Shown here in pieces: positions 18,207 through 27,375 of a DNA stretch of 64,000 bases. Under the pieces are notes generated by a model, which saw nothing but the letters and a program-made list of their open reading frames with translations, searched no databases and was not told where the DNA came from. Both the position numbers and the translations under genes were made by a program. Each line of letters starts with the position of its first letter. Positions within the stretch are counted from its first letter, which is position 1. The stretch spans positions 62,001 to 126,000 of the forward strand of contig SPEL01000002.1 in assembly GCA_009360885.1 (NCBI GenBank), read 5' to 3'. The DNA comes from Sphingobium sp. (GTDB taxonomy: Bacteria; Pseudomonadota; Alphaproteobacteria; Sphingomonadales; Sphingomonadaceae).

Positions 18207-18226
18207 TGCCCCACCTGATTGGGGCA
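18207..18226. terminator. hairpin after purQ
   Basis: Perfect 7-bp stem TGCCCCA / TGGGGCA with a 6-nt loop, 22 nt after the purQ stop and between two convergent genes. No T-run follows, so termination efficiency is uncertain. Confidence 0.45.
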
Positions 18227-18299
18227 TGACGCCTATTATCAGGCTTCATTTCCAGCCCCCTTCTCTGCGGAGGATATTCGCATAGGGAAGGCTTATGCC

Positions 18300-19043
18300 T
18301 TAGATTTTCGCCTTAAATGGTGTGAAATCAGTGCCTTCATCATAAACATCCAGCCCCTCACTGCGCTTCAATGCCCCGACGACCCAATATGTAACGGGCG
18401 TCAGAACGACCTCCCACCCGGTTTTGAGGACAAATTGCGCCACCACGACCTGAGCAATTTGCTCTGGCGGCCATCCCGCCACGCCCCAAAACGCCAGCGG
18501 ATAGAATAATAAGCTGTCCAGCGCCTGCCCGACGACAGTAGAACCGATTGTCCGGGTCCATAGATATTTGCCCTGCGTCCACAGCTTCATCTTCGCCATG
18601 ACAAAGCTATTGGCAAACTCCCCTGCCCAAAAAGCTGTAATAGAGGCCGCGACAATACGCCATGTACTGCCGAAAATCACATCATAAGCTGGCTGATCGG
18701 GCCAATCCCGCGCCGGAGGCAAGGCCACCACAACCGCGCTCATCACTGCCATGAAGATCATCGCCACAAAGCCCGTCCAGATGACCCGGCGCGCACGGGC
18801 ATATCCATACACTTCCGTCAGCACATCACCGATGATGTAACTGAGCGGAAAGAACATCAGCCCTGCACCATAGGCCCATGTCCCAACAATGGGCAGATCA
18901 ATCTCAGATCTTTTCGCCGCACCAATGATGTTCGATAATAAAAGGATAACAACAAAGGCTACCATGATAAAATCATAATAGCGTAAGCTGCGTCCTTTTA
19001 GCTGAGCAGCTTCTACCGATCGGACAGAGGTATGATTTTTCAT
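18300..19043 (-). CDS. queuosine precursor transporter (VUT / YhhQ family)
   Basis: About 247 residues with six to seven membrane helices, e.g. YYDFIMVAFVVILLLSNIIGA and FFPLSYIIGDVLTEVYGYARARRVIW; the latter contains the VUT-family signature (IIGDVLTEVYGY). FxAGEFANSFVMAKMK and DSLLFYPLAFWG are further family motifs. YhhQ proteins import preQ0/preQ1 for queuosine synthesis. The frame stays open into the tRNA-Arg gene, so starts before 19121 are excluded; the ATG at 19043 is chosen, with 19055 as an alternative, and neither has a strong ribosome site. No preQ1 riboswitch was recognised. Confidence 0.88.
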   Translation of the reverse strand: MKNHTSVRSVEAAQLKGRSLRYYDFIMVAFVVILLLSNIIGAAKRSEIDLPIVGTWAYGAGLMFFPLSYIIGDVLTEVYGYARARRVIWTGFVAMIFMAVMSAVVVALPPARDWPDQPAYDVIFGSTWRIVAASITAFWAGEFANSFVMAKMKLWTQGKYLWTRTIGSTVVGQALDSLLFYPLAFWGVAGWPPEQIAQVVVAQFVLKTGWEVVLTPVTYWVVGALKRSEGLDVYDEGTDFTPFKAKI

Positions 19044-19120
19044 ATATGCTACCATATCGCGCTTTGACTGAAGCGCAAACCGCGCTATGTGCCTTCGCAG
19101 ATACTGCATGACTGTATCCT

Positions 19121-19197
19121 GCACCCGTAGCTCAGCTGGATAGAGCATCCGCCTTCTAAGCGGATGGCCACAGGTTCGAATCCTGTCGGGTGCACCA
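19121..19197 (+). tRNA. tRNA-Arg (anticodon TCT)
   Basis: Complete cloverleaf: acceptor GCACCCG pairs with CGGGTGC, D arm GCTC/GAGC, anticodon stem TCCGC/GCGGA around CTTCTAA (anticodon TCT, reading AGA), a 5-nt variable loop, T arm ACAGG/CCTGT with TTCGAAT, discriminator A and encoded CCA (19195-19197). No integrase or attachment-site duplication is seen after it. Confidence 0.97.
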
Positions 19198-19543
19198 CTT
19201 CCCCTATTTCCTCATAAGACGCCCATATTTTGCGTTTTAGTCAGATTCGTCTTTATTGAAGGCGTTAACACGTTCGCCTTGTTTTTTATCGCTATGCCCC
19301 TCAAATATTAGGCGGGAACTGCGATACGGGTTCCCATGGCGGGGTGGGCACATATCATGGCCTTCATCACCTATATGGCTCCCTGACCCGTGGCTTATGG
19401 GCAAGGGCTTCACCGCATTTCAGTGGGGCTGCACGATAATCTCTGCCATTTCCCTGTTCGGCCCCTTCCTCGATGACCCAATACTGAAACATAGAGAACG
19501 ACAGATCAGCTGGCGTCGGGTGTCCCTAACGAACATAATGAAA
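19198..19543 (+). other. intergenic stretch with possible decayed membrane ORF
   Basis: No intact gene is recognised. One frame read from 19336 gives a short hydrophobic peptide (MAGWAHIMAFITYMAP) ending in a stop, and the neighbouring frame continues with MGKGFTAFQWGCTIISAISLFGPFLDD before a basic tail that ends at 19552. Together they look like a small membrane protein interrupted by a frameshift, but I cannot name a family, and chance is possible. Confidence 0.25.
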
Positions 19544-19575
19544 CAGGCATGAGGTGCCTTTGCTCCTCATGCCTG
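19544..19575 (-). terminator. terminator of the carbonic anhydrase-sulP operon
   Basis: A perfect 11-bp stem (CAGGCATGAGG / CCTCATGCCTG) with a 10-nt loop lies 28 nt past the sulP stop on the - strand and is followed there by TTTC. The U-tract is short, but the stem is strong and the position fits. Confidence 0.65.
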
Positions 19576-19603
19576 CACATGCCACAGTTAGTGCCTTATT
19601 GGG

Positions 19604-21142
19604 CTATCCGTGACTATGAAGGAATTTACCGATACGCGGGTCGCCACCGGTATCGAATTCCACAGATGTGCCGCGGCGTTCCTTGCGCGACACCCATTCG
19701 GTAATCATTTCCGCACAGGTATGATCCAGACACACAACATCCCGGAACTTCAGGCGGATACGCCCACCATCTGGTATCTGGTCGAGCTGGTTAGCCAGTT
19801 TCGGCAGGTTAACGCAGGTCGCAGCGCCGGTAATTTCAACCTCTGCAACATCATCATCCCCATCCTTATGCTTCATACCCAGCTTCAGGTTGCGGATGTG
19901 CGGGATCAATTCCAGCAGAGACAAGGCCAGACCCACCAACACGCCGGTCAGCAAGTCCGTCAGCACGACCATTACAAAGGTCAGCGCCCAGATGGCTGCA
20001 GGCAAAGCCCCATATTGCTGGAACAAATGCTTAGCGTGGCTAAGGCTCACGAGACGCCAGCCAGTTACGACCAGAACGCCAGCCAATGATGCCGTGGGCA
20101 TTTCGCGCAGCAACCAGGGCAGCAACGCAACGAATGCCAATATCCAGATGCCATGCAATATAGCGGACAGCCGCGTTATCGCCCCGGCCTGCACATTGGC
20201 AGAACTCCGCACGATCACGCCGGTCATCGGCAGGCCACCAGCCAGACCGCAGGCCATGTTGCCAACACCCTGCGCCACCAGTTCTTTATTATACTGAGTA
20301 CGCGGGCCATCATGCATCCGGTCCACTGCCGCTGCGGAAAGCAAGGTTTCCGCACTGGCAATGAAAGCGATGACAAACGCCGTCAGCAGGATTTGCGGCT
20401 CCAGCAGGCGGGATAAATCACCCATGCCCGGCAGAGACATGCCAGCAAACAGAGACGCAGGCACTTCCACCCGCTTCACATCCGGGTCTAGGAAAAAAGC
20501 CGCCAGCGTTGCCGCGACCACACCGATGAGCGCGCCCGGAACCAGACGCAGCTTTTGCGGGCGGATTTTCTCCCACAACAGGAAGGAAACAATCGTCAGC
20601 ATACCCAGTGCAAAGGCAGCAACCTTGGAATCACCTGTTCCCGGGGTCAGGTCAATGAATGCGCCCGGAACCGCCGACAAGTTCGCAAGACCACTGGGCA
20701 GCGGGCTACGATCAAGCAGTACATGGATCTGGCTAAGAACAATGAGCAGACCAATGCCCGCCAGCATCCCATGCACCACAGCGGGAGAGATAGCGCGGAA
20801 CCAATGGCCAATGCGCAACACACCCGCACCGATTTGAAATGCCCCTGCCAGCAAAACAATCAGGCCCAGCGCGACAACGCCCTGTTCCTGCACAATTTCG
20901 AATACCAGCACGGCGAGGCCCGCGGCAGGGCCACTGACCTGAAGCGGGGAACCGGCCAGCAAACCAACGAGGATACCACCGATAATACCGGTAATCAGCC
21001 CGGCTTCTGCCGGCATACCAGATGCTACGGCGATGCCCATACAGAGCGGCAATGCCACCAGAAACACGACGAGGGACGCGATAAAATCGCGTCCCGTGCT
21101 GGCCGGAAGCCAACTTTTATGGTGTGTGCCGACATTGCTCAT
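19604..21142 (-). CDS. SulP family inorganic anion transporter
   Basis: 512-residue inner-membrane transporter with about 10-12 hydrophobic segments and a C-terminal STAS domain (about 415-512, VEITGAATCVNLPKLANQL and LDHTCAEMITEW). The N-terminal half carries the SulP signature region (MGIAVASGMPAEAGLITGIIGGILVGLLAGSPLQVSGPAAGL). SulP proteins carry sulfate, bicarbonate or dicarboxylates. Here the start overlaps the stop of a beta-carbonic anhydrase (4 nt), and such pairs are usually interpreted as bicarbonate transport; that is inference, and sulfate is the alternative. Confidence 0.9.
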   Translation of the reverse strand: MSNVGTHHKSWLPASTGRDFIASLVVFLVALPLCMGIAVASGMPAEAGLITGIIGGILVGLLAGSPLQVSGPAAGLAVLVFEIVQEQGVVALGLIVLLAGAFQIGAGVLRIGHWFRAISPAVVHGMLAGIGLLIVLSQIHVLLDRSPLPSGLANLSAVPGAFIDLTPGTGDSKVAAFALGMLTIVSFLLWEKIRPQKLRLVPGALIGVVAATLAAFFLDPDVKRVEVPASLFAGMSLPGMGDLSRLLEPQILLTAFVIAFIASAETLLSAAAVDRMHDGPRTQYNKELVAQGVGNMACGLAGGLPMTGVIVRSSANVQAGAITRLSAILHGIWILAFVALLPWLLREMPTASLAGVLVVTGWRLVSLSHAKHLFQQYGALPAAIWALTFVMVVLTDLLTGVLVGLALSLLELIPHIRNLKLGMKHKDGDDDVAEVEITGAATCVNLPKLANQLDQIPDGGRIRLKFRDVVCLDHTCAEMITEWVSRKERRGTSVEFDTGGDPRIGKFLHSHG

Positions 21143-21834
21143 AGTGCAGCGGCCATCGGCATGTGCGGAACACTCGCTACATCAGACGACAAAGCGACAG
21201 GCAGCGGTTCATCATTGTTCACATTGACGAATGAGCCTGTCTTGCCATCCAGCGCCATGATAGTGCCGCTATCAATTTCAAAGAACCAGCCATGCAGTGA
21301 CAGTTCACCGCGCGCCATCGCCGCCGCTACCGAAGGATGAGTGCGCAGATGGTTGATCTGAGCAATAACATTTTCCAGTGCCAGCGCCCGCACACGATCA
21401 CGGTCATCCATATTATCGGGATACGCTGCCTTAACGACAGATTCCGCCGCATGGGCGTGGCGCAGCCATGTTGCGACATTAGGCATGTCATCCAGCACTT
21501 CGGGCTTCAGAAACGCCTTCATCGCGCCGCAATCAGAATGGCCGCAGACCACGATGTCACGCACCTTCAACGCAACAATGGCATATTCTACTGCCGATGA
21601 CACACCGCCATTGGCCTGTGAAAAAGGCGGAACGATATTGCCCGCATTGCGGCAAACGAACAGATCACCGGGCCGGGCCTGTGTAATCAACTCGGGCACC
21701 ACGCGTGAATCTGCGCAGGAAATCATCAGCGCTTTGGGGTTCTGCCCATGATGAGCAAGCGTCTGATAAAGGGCGCTTTCTTTCTCAAAAATGTCGCCAC
21801 GAAATCGGCCGGCACGGTCAAGAATATTATCCAT
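21139..21834 (-). CDS. beta-class carbonic anhydrase
   Basis: Interconverts CO2 and bicarbonate; 231 residues. Zinc ligands are C40 (SCADSRVVPE), H99 and C102 (CGHSDCGA), with the D42-R44 dyad; the CRNAGN motif is present. The start at 21834 (MDNILDRAG) is chosen for its GAGGAA ribosome site 7-8 nt upstream; a TTG 15 nt earlier is less likely. It is the first gene of a two-gene unit with the SulP transporter, overlapping by ATGA. The 279-nt gap upstream (21835-22113) presumably holds the promoter; no gene is visible there. Confidence 0.94.
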   Translation of the reverse strand: MDNILDRAGRFRGDIFEKESALYQTLAHHGQNPKALMISCADSRVVPELITQARPGDLFVCRNAGNIVPPFSQANGGVSSAVEYAIVALKVRDIVVCGHSDCGAMKAFLKPEVLDDMPNVATWLRHAHAAESVVKAAYPDNMDDRDRVRALALENVIAQINHLRTHPSVAAAMARGELSLHGWFFEIDSGTIMALDGKTGSFVNVNNDEPLPVALSSDVASVPHMPMAAAL

Positions 21835-22113
21835 GAGTTTTTTCCTCAAACTTGCTGTGTGCAGGGGTAGCCCGCACCAATCAGGTCATGTTTCAGACCA
21901 GCGGAAGGCCAGAGCCATTCCGTCAGCAAAGAGGAATACAGTGGTCATTTTGCTGCAATGCAGCTTGAACAATTCAAAATGTTTCTGGAATATTATAAAC
22001 TATGTAACAGGCGCCATTTATTAAAAATGGTTCATATCAGACTGATATATCATGATTTTATATCGCGCAGCCGCCCCTGTACCAGACAGGCACAAAAAGG
22101 CCAGCCCCCACCT

Positions 22114-23466
22114 TCAACGCGTTTGCGGAAAGAACATTTCCGCACGCAGACCATGCGGAACCCGGTTGGAAAGACGCAGTTCGCCCCCTTCCCTTTGCAT
22201 GACCTGATGCACAATCGGCAGCCCCAGCCCCAGCCCATCGGTATTACGCGGGCGGGCGTGATCGAGCCGTAAAAATGGTTCCAGCACCGTCACCAGCATA
22301 TCATCAGGAATGCCGGGCCCCTCATCTTCCACCACCAGATGCACACCCTCATCATCACAATAGAGGGTAACAAATGCCCGGTCGCCATATTTGACTGCAT
22401 TTTCAACCAGATTACCAATGGCCCGTTTCACTCGTAGCGGGCTAATCATCAATGTCAGGCTATCCGGCCCTTCGTAAATGACCGGTTGCCCCATATCCGC
22501 CGCGTCATCGGTAACGGTCATGGTGAGGGTCGCAATATCAACCAGTCGGCGCGGCTCATCAGATTTTTCGCCTGCCAGATATGTGAGAACGGAATTGAGC
22601 ATTTTTTCCATCTCATCAATGTCTTTAGTCATCGCTGACCGGGCAAAAGCATCATCCACCAGTTCTGTGCGCAAACGAAGCCGCGCAAGCGGCGTGCGCA
22701 AATCATGCCCTACTGCCGCCAATGCCTTGGTGCGGCTATCGATCAGTTCGGAAATCCGCACCTGCATCGCGTTGAACGCCTTAGCGAGCATCCGTAAATC
22801 ACGCGAACCACGTTCAGCAATCATCACCGGCGTCCCGTGCCCGGCGGCGTCAGCGGCGCTCGCCAGCACCCGCAGAGGAGATCCTAACACACGGATGACC
22901 AGCGCAGCAGCCGTCAACACCCCAATAATTAATATAGAAAGCGAGAAGAGCGACTGATAAAATCGATCCCATCTTTCCTGAATGCGGGTGCTGAAATTCA
23001 AATAGCTGCCATCTGCCAGCCTGACGCTACCCTGCACCTGATGGGCATGAGCAGGATCTAGTACCAGACGCAAATCCTTTTGCACTAATGCAGGCTCCTC
23101 CTGCACCATCATATTCCAGAGGCGTTGCGTTTCTTCTGCTCGCTGCTGCTCACGCCCGTGTCCCGGCTCTTGTACAGGCATGGCAACGGGAGCCTGCGCC
23201 CAGTTGATAGAAAGGTGATCGGAGGATAATTTGCGCGTGATATGGGCCCTGCTATCTGTCGGCGTATCAACTAGCAGGCGGCTCATCACCATGATTTGTT
23301 CGGCTAATTGCTCAGCCTTTTCCTCACGCGACGAAAAGGTGCCGAAGCGTTCATATAATATGGCGCTACCCATAAATTCCAGCAGGATGGCGACGAGCAG
23401 CACCGACATGACCTGCCCCATCAGGCCACGCGGCCAGAAACGAGGCCAGAAACGCATTGGCTTCAA
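22114..23466 (-). CDS. EnvZ-type sensor histidine kinase
   Basis: 450-residue membrane sensor kinase. Two hydrophobic segments (about 18-38 and 172-192) flank a periplasmic domain of about 130 residues with no recognisable ligand site. A HAMP region follows, then the H-box AAVGHDLRTPLARLRLR with phospho-His H254, N-box NLVENAVKYG, and the ATPase motifs DEGPGIPD and GLGLGLPIV. The kinase start overlaps the response regulator stop by 4 nt, so the two are translationally coupled. The EnvZ/OmpR assignment is by architecture; the signal is unknown. Confidence 0.9.
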   Translation of the reverse strand: MKPMRFWPRFWPRGLMGQVMSVLLVAILLEFMGSAILYERFGTFSSREEKAEQLAEQIMVMSRLLVDTPTDSRAHITRKLSSDHLSINWAQAPVAMPVQEPGHGREQQRAEETQRLWNMMVQEEPALVQKDLRLVLDPAHAHQVQGSVRLADGSYLNFSTRIQERWDRFYQSLFSLSILIIGVLTAAALVIRVLGSPLRVLASAADAAGHGTPVMIAERGSRDLRMLAKAFNAMQVRISELIDSRTKALAAVGHDLRTPLARLRLRTELVDDAFARSAMTKDIDEMEKMLNSVLTYLAGEKSDEPRRLVDIATLTMTVTDDAADMGQPVIYEGPDSLTLMISPLRVKRAIGNLVENAVKYGDRAFVTLYCDDEGVHLVVEDEGPGIPDDMLVTVLEPFLRLDHARPRNTDGLGLGLPIVHQVMQREGGELRLSNRVPHGLRAEMFFPQTR

Positions 23467-24206
23467 GCGCGCTCTACCTCTGCGGTCAGCATATATCCGA
23501 AACCGCGTATGGTGCGGATGAGGGATTTGCTCTCTTCATCCTGCGATAATTTCCGGCGCAGACGGCTCACCAGAACATCGACGCTGCGGTCAGAGGATTC
23601 CCCAAGGCGGGAGCGCGATAACTCCAGCAGCCTTTCACGGCCAATGACGCGCTGGGCATTATCCAGCAGCACGATCAGCAACGCATATTCCGCGCCAGAT
23701 AATTCGACCCATGCACCATTAGGGGCGGTGAGTTCGTGCCGCCGCTGGTCCAGCGTCCAGCCGTTAAAGCGGATGACGTTCTGCTGCTCGCGTGCCTGCG
23801 CCCAGTCTGCCGCACCCCGGCGCAATACCGCGCGAATACGGGCAATCAGCTCCTTGGTGCTAAAGGGTTTTGGCACATAATCATCCGCACCGAGTTCCAG
23901 CCCCAATACGCGGTCTGTTTCCTCCGTACGGGCGCTCAGCATGATGATGGGCACTTCGCTTTCCTGCCGCACTTTACGGCATATATCGAGGCCACTCGTC
24001 CCCGGCAGCATGATATCGAGCAGGATGAGGTCTATTTGATGTTCTTTGAATATCCGCCACATTTCTGGTGCAGATTGGGCCGTCATGGCCTTGAACCCGT
24101 TTTCTTGCAAACGTCGCCCCAATAGCACGCGAAGGGACGGATCATCCTCGACAATCAGGATGGTCTGTGCAGGTGCGGTAATCATCGCAGAATGGACGGA
24201 TTCCAT
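23463..24206 (-). CDS. OmpR-type response regulator
   Basis: 247 residues: receiver domain with acidic pocket EDD (20-22), phospho-acceptor D64 (LLDIMLPG) and the PKPF lysine, then a winged-helix DNA-binding domain (about 150-245, ELSGAEYALLIVLLDNAQRVIGRERL, RSVDVLVSRLRRKL). The ATG at 24206 has GAGGAG 5-6 nt upstream and is preferred over in-frame starts further up. Partner of the adjacent kinase. Its targets are not evident, although the downstream carbonic anhydrase and the divergently placed porin unit are within reach. Confidence 0.92.
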   Translation of the reverse strand: MESVHSAMITAPAQTILIVEDDPSLRVLLGRRLQENGFKAMTAQSAPEMWRIFKEHQIDLILLDIMLPGTSGLDICRKVRQESEVPIIMLSARTEETDRVLGLELGADDYVPKPFSTKELIARIRAVLRRGAADWAQAREQQNVIRFNGWTLDQRRHELTAPNGAWVELSGAEYALLIVLLDNAQRVIGRERLLELSRSRLGESSDRSVDVLVSRLRRKLSQDEESKSLIRTIRGFGYMLTAEVERA

Positions 24207-24374
24207 GAAACTCCTCAAATAGCATTTCATAAATGGCACAAAAATGCCGCATTACCAATGCTGCTTTAACATTTTTCTTTCCATAGCCGGAAAAAATGAT
24301 GCGTCGCAAACAGGATCTGGGCGGCATATCTCATTCAAAACCAGCCGCTCGCCCTTTATTCCTGCCCCTGCGCC

Positions 24375-25106
24375 CTACAGGCTAATGCGTGCGCCAAGGG
24401 TGAGGACCGCCCCGCTGTGACGCGCAAAAGGATTTGCCCCTTCATCCTGTTTTTCAATATCGGTATCGGTCCAGTCGAGCGTCACAGAGAGTTTGCTGAT
24501 GCTATATTCCGCACCTAGCGCCCAATCGGTATAATCCCCACCGGGACGGAGCCTCGCCCAGCGGCCAGAGGAACGCTCTGACCCGCCAGAGCGCCCTACA
24601 TGGCCGGTGAGGCTGATGGGCGTGCCGATAACAGCCACCCGTGCCTGCGCCTGACCATATAACAAACTGCCGCCAATCGACCGCTGAGAGGGGGCGTAAG
24701 AAGCGGAAACACCCATATCAACCGGCCCTAGCGTAATTCCCGCGCCGCCACCCATTTTTGCATAGTTGAGCGGCCCGTCTCCGCCCGTAAAAACATGCCC
24801 CGTTACGCCCGCATGCCAATGAACCGGACCATCGCTTCGCTGATATGTGCCGGAAATGTCAAACACCCCGTCTGCCCCGCCATGACGCACAGCACCGCGT
24901 GTGGACAGCGCCTGCACCGACAGGGTAATGTCCGACGTTACCGGCACACCGACATAGGCCATGGCGGCGGCCCGCCCATCGCTCCAGCTAAGGCCGCGCA
25001 CCCGTGCATCGTTCATCACCGCCACTTCCAGCAACGGCCCCTGCTGCTGCGCCAAAGCCGGAACCGGCACAGCCAGCAACATTAGCGACACACCCCATTT
25101 CAACAT
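24375..25106 (-). CDS. TorF-like putative porin
   Basis: 243 residues: signal peptide (MLKWGVSLMLLAVPVPALA-Q), then alternating hydrophobic/polar beta strands ending in the C-terminal pattern LGARISL, as in small outer-membrane barrels. The N-terminal EVAVMNDARVRGLSWSDGRAAAMAYVGV resembles the TorF family of putative porins. Substrate unknown. It starts 2 nt after the stop of a small secreted-protein gene, so the two are surely one message. Distance from the two-component genes makes co-regulation possible but unproven. Confidence 0.72.
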   Translation of the reverse strand: MLKWGVSLMLLAVPVPALAQQQGPLLEVAVMNDARVRGLSWSDGRAAAMAYVGVPVTSDITLSVQALSTRGAVRHGGADGVFDISGTYQRSDGPVHWHAGVTGHVFTGGDGPLNYAKMGGGAGITLGPVDMGVSASYAPSQRSIGGSLLYGQAQARVAVIGTPISLTGHVGRSGGSERSSGRWARLRPGGDYTDWALGAEYSISKLSVTLDWTDTDIEKQDEGANPFARHSGAVLTLGARISL

Positions 25107-25108
25107 GA

Positions 25109-25585
25109 TTATTTCTGTCCTTTTCCTTCACCTGCCCGGCTGCCGGAACCCAGGCTGGCCAGTTCCCTGTGCAACCCAGCTTTATCCTGTACGGCGGCCT
25201 CAGCCAGATAGCGCTGCAACTGCCCGGTGTCACCACCAAAGGCCGCCACATCACTGGCGGGCAGCGCAGAGCAATGAACGCCGCGCATTCCCGTTTTCAC
25301 GCCTTTTTCCTTTACAGGCAAATCCACAACACGGCTAAGCGCTGCAACCGGCTGTCCATCATTGGTTACAGCGGCGCGTTCAACCGATACCGAAGTTTGC
25401 CAGAAACAGCGTATTGGCTCACGCGGGCCAAAGCCTGTCTGTCGATAAGATGTCTCCACTTTGGGCGTATAACTGACGGTTATCATCTGCCCTTCGTGGT
25501 TCAGCGATGTTTGGTGCGCCACCTCTGCCTGTGTGGGAACAGATGCCCCCGCCATTACCAGTGCGCCCATCATGATATGCATCAT
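25109..25585 (-). CDS. conserved secreted protein, function unknown
   Basis: 158 residues with a signal peptide (MMHIMMGALVMAGASVPTQA-E). No domain recognised. The mature part has two cysteines (IRCFWQ and GVHCSAL), which could form a disulfide in the periplasm, and a basic, glycine-rich tail (SGSRAGEGKGQK). The ATG at 25585 is chosen for its AGGAGA ribosome site; the frame extends 37 codons further without support. Two nt separate it from the porin gene, implying a functional pair such as a periplasmic partner of the barrel; that is inference. Confidence 0.7.
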   Translation of the reverse strand: MMHIMMGALVMAGASVPTQAEVAHQTSLNHEGQMITVSYTPKVETSYRQTGFGPREPIRCFWQTSVSVERAAVTNDGQPVAALSRVVDLPVKEKGVKTGMRGVHCSALPASDVAAFGGDTGQLQRYLAEAAVQDKAGLHRELASLGSGSRAGEGKGQK

Positions 25586-25714
25586 AGTCTTTCTCCTGCG
25601 AAACGGCCGCCCTGCCATTTTATAAACTTGGCATGGGTCAACTGCGAAGCGGAGATAGAGGCGTGATATTGCTGGCCTCACAACATTATGTGACAAAAGA
25701 TTGCCAGCGCAGAA

Positions 25715-27031
25715 TTAAACCGTCCACTCGCTGATGTCATCTTCCTGCCCGATGAGAGCGAGGCCGTGGGCGATAGAGGTCAGTTCCTGCCCACTTTCCA
25801 GCTTATCCATGCCAAAACGCTGCTCAAACAGATGCCGCACCGCAGGAATGAGCGAAGAACCGCCCGTCAAAAACACATGATCGATATCATCCGCGCTGAT
25901 CCCCGCATTACGCAGGGCACCATCCACTGTTTCGGCAATCTGGGCGAGGTCAGGCGCGATCCAGTGTTCAAAATCGGTGCGTTTCACATCTGCCTCAATG
26001 GTCAGTACATCACTTTTAAACCGAAAATGGGCCTGATCTTGCGTAGAAAGGCTCCGTTTCAGCCGCCCCACCGCATCATAAAGCGAATATCCCAGCTCAT
26101 GCTCCACCACCGATATCATGCGGCCAATGGCGTCCGGATCGGTCGCGCTGCGTTGCAGGCGGGCCAGCGCATCCAATGTTTTACGGTTCCGCATCAGGGC
26201 AAGGCGGGACCAGTCACCAAAATCCGCAAAATGCCCGCCGGGGATTTCCAGCACTTTATCAAAGGATGTATAAGTGCCCCCCTTCCCCAGCATCGGCAGC
26301 ACCAGATGATCCATGATGCGATAATCGAACCTGTCCCCCGCAATGCCGATACCAGCCGACCCTAACGGGGTGCAGCGCCGCGCCGCGCCGGGGGCCTCCA
26401 CCCGCACAATGGAAAAGTCGCTGGTGCCGCCGCCAAAATCCGCCACCAGCAAGGTCGCCGCTTTGCTAAGTCGTGAAGCAAAGCTAAAGGCCGCGCCCAT
26501 TGGTTCATAAACATAATGAACTTCGCTGCCTAACAGGCTGAACATAGCATCATAACGCTGCCGGGCGAGTGCCTCATCTGGTCGCGCGCCCACATAACGC
26601 ACAGGCCGCCCCACCATGATGCGCGATGGCAAAGATTTCAGCGCATCACCGGCATGGTCACGCATATGGCCTAGAAAAACCTGCCCCAGTTCCTCAAAAC
26701 GGAAGCGTTTTTCAAATAAAGTTGCCTGATCGAATGCCGGGTTGGCCGCCACAGACTTAAAGGATTGCAGGAAACGACTACCCTGCGGATATTCCAGAAA
26801 CTCCGCTATGGCCCATGGCCCGGCCTCATGCGCCAGACCGCCCCGCATATCTTCCTCCTGCCAGAAACAAAGGGCAGATCGGAAAACAGAGCTGATACCG
26901 TCAGGGGCCGCAAAATCGACCAGCGCGGCCTGCCCGATGTCATGCCCCAACGCTATGACCGAATTGGTCGTGCCAAAATCAATCCCAACAGAGGAAGCAG
27001 AAGATTGCAGCGCAGTGGCACTAACGGCCAT
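25715..27031 (-). CDS. YegD-like Hsp70-family ATPase
   Basis: 438 residues holding an actin/Hsp70 nucleotide-binding fold: phosphate 1 motif GIDFGTTNSVIA, phosphate 2 VADFGGGTSDFSIV, and adenosine motif LTGGSSLIPAVRHLF. The substrate-binding domain of DnaK is missing, matching the YegD subfamily. Role unknown; it may be a chaperone-like ATPase acting without the peptide-binding half. It stands alone: 129 nt separate it from the secreted-protein gene and its upstream region faces the small ORF at 27249. Confidence 0.88.
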   Translation of the reverse strand: MAVSATALQSSASSVGIDFGTTNSVIALGHDIGQAALVDFAAPDGISSVFRSALCFWQEEDMRGGLAHEAGPWAIAEFLEYPQGSRFLQSFKSVAANPAFDQATLFEKRFRFEELGQVFLGHMRDHAGDALKSLPSRIMVGRPVRYVGARPDEALARQRYDAMFSLLGSEVHYVYEPMGAAFSFASRLSKAATLLVADFGGGTSDFSIVRVEAPGAARRCTPLGSAGIGIAGDRFDYRIMDHLVLPMLGKGGTYTSFDKVLEIPGGHFADFGDWSRLALMRNRKTLDALARLQRSATDPDAIGRMISVVEHELGYSLYDAVGRLKRSLSTQDQAHFRFKSDVLTIEADVKRTDFEHWIAPDLAQIAETVDGALRNAGISADDIDHVFLTGGSSLIPAVRHLFEQRFGMDKLESGQELTSIAHGLALIGQEDDISEWTV

Positions 27032-27248
27032 AATTCAGGTCCTTAAAAAACAGAGGGGCAAAGCGGGGCCGTCGCCTATGACAGTGAGCGCGCTATTGGG
27101 CAACTCACAATCCATTCATCATCCTTCAACATTAACAATCGTTACGAGATTTCTATTGACAAGAGGGTAACTATTCTGGCTTCCTACAAGAACAGGAGAA
27201 ACCGAATTGACCCAAAAGAGAGTCGATCGGTAACGATGGAGAGCAGCT

Positions 27249-27371
27249 ATGAAAGCGATTAACACCGTAGTTCGCCGTGTATCCCGCTCATATGATGCAG
27301 TATGCATGATGGGCGTGGCATTTGGCCTTACCGCAATTCTCGCGACGATGATACTGGTCAAGCTCAACTAA
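27249..27371 (+). CDS. possible 40-residue single-span membrane protein
   Basis: ATG at 27249 is preceded by GGAGAG about 5 nt upstream, and the frame ends at TAA 27369-27371. The peptide has a basic N terminus (MKAINTVVRRVSRSYD) then one hydrophobic helix (VCMMGVAFGLTAILATMILV) and a short KLN tail, the layout of a small inner-membrane protein with the N terminus inside. No family recognised. A 6-bp hairpin follows the stop. It lies in the 473-nt gap between two divergent-outward genes, and nothing else explains this stretch. Confidence 0.5.
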   Translation: MKAINTVVRRVSRSYDAVCMMGVAFGLTAILATMILVKLN

Positions 27372-27375
27372 TATA

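Noticed and set aside
19100-19260. Integration site of a mobile element at tRNA-Arg
   Set aside because: No integrase, no duplicated tRNA 3' end and no abrupt composition change were seen.
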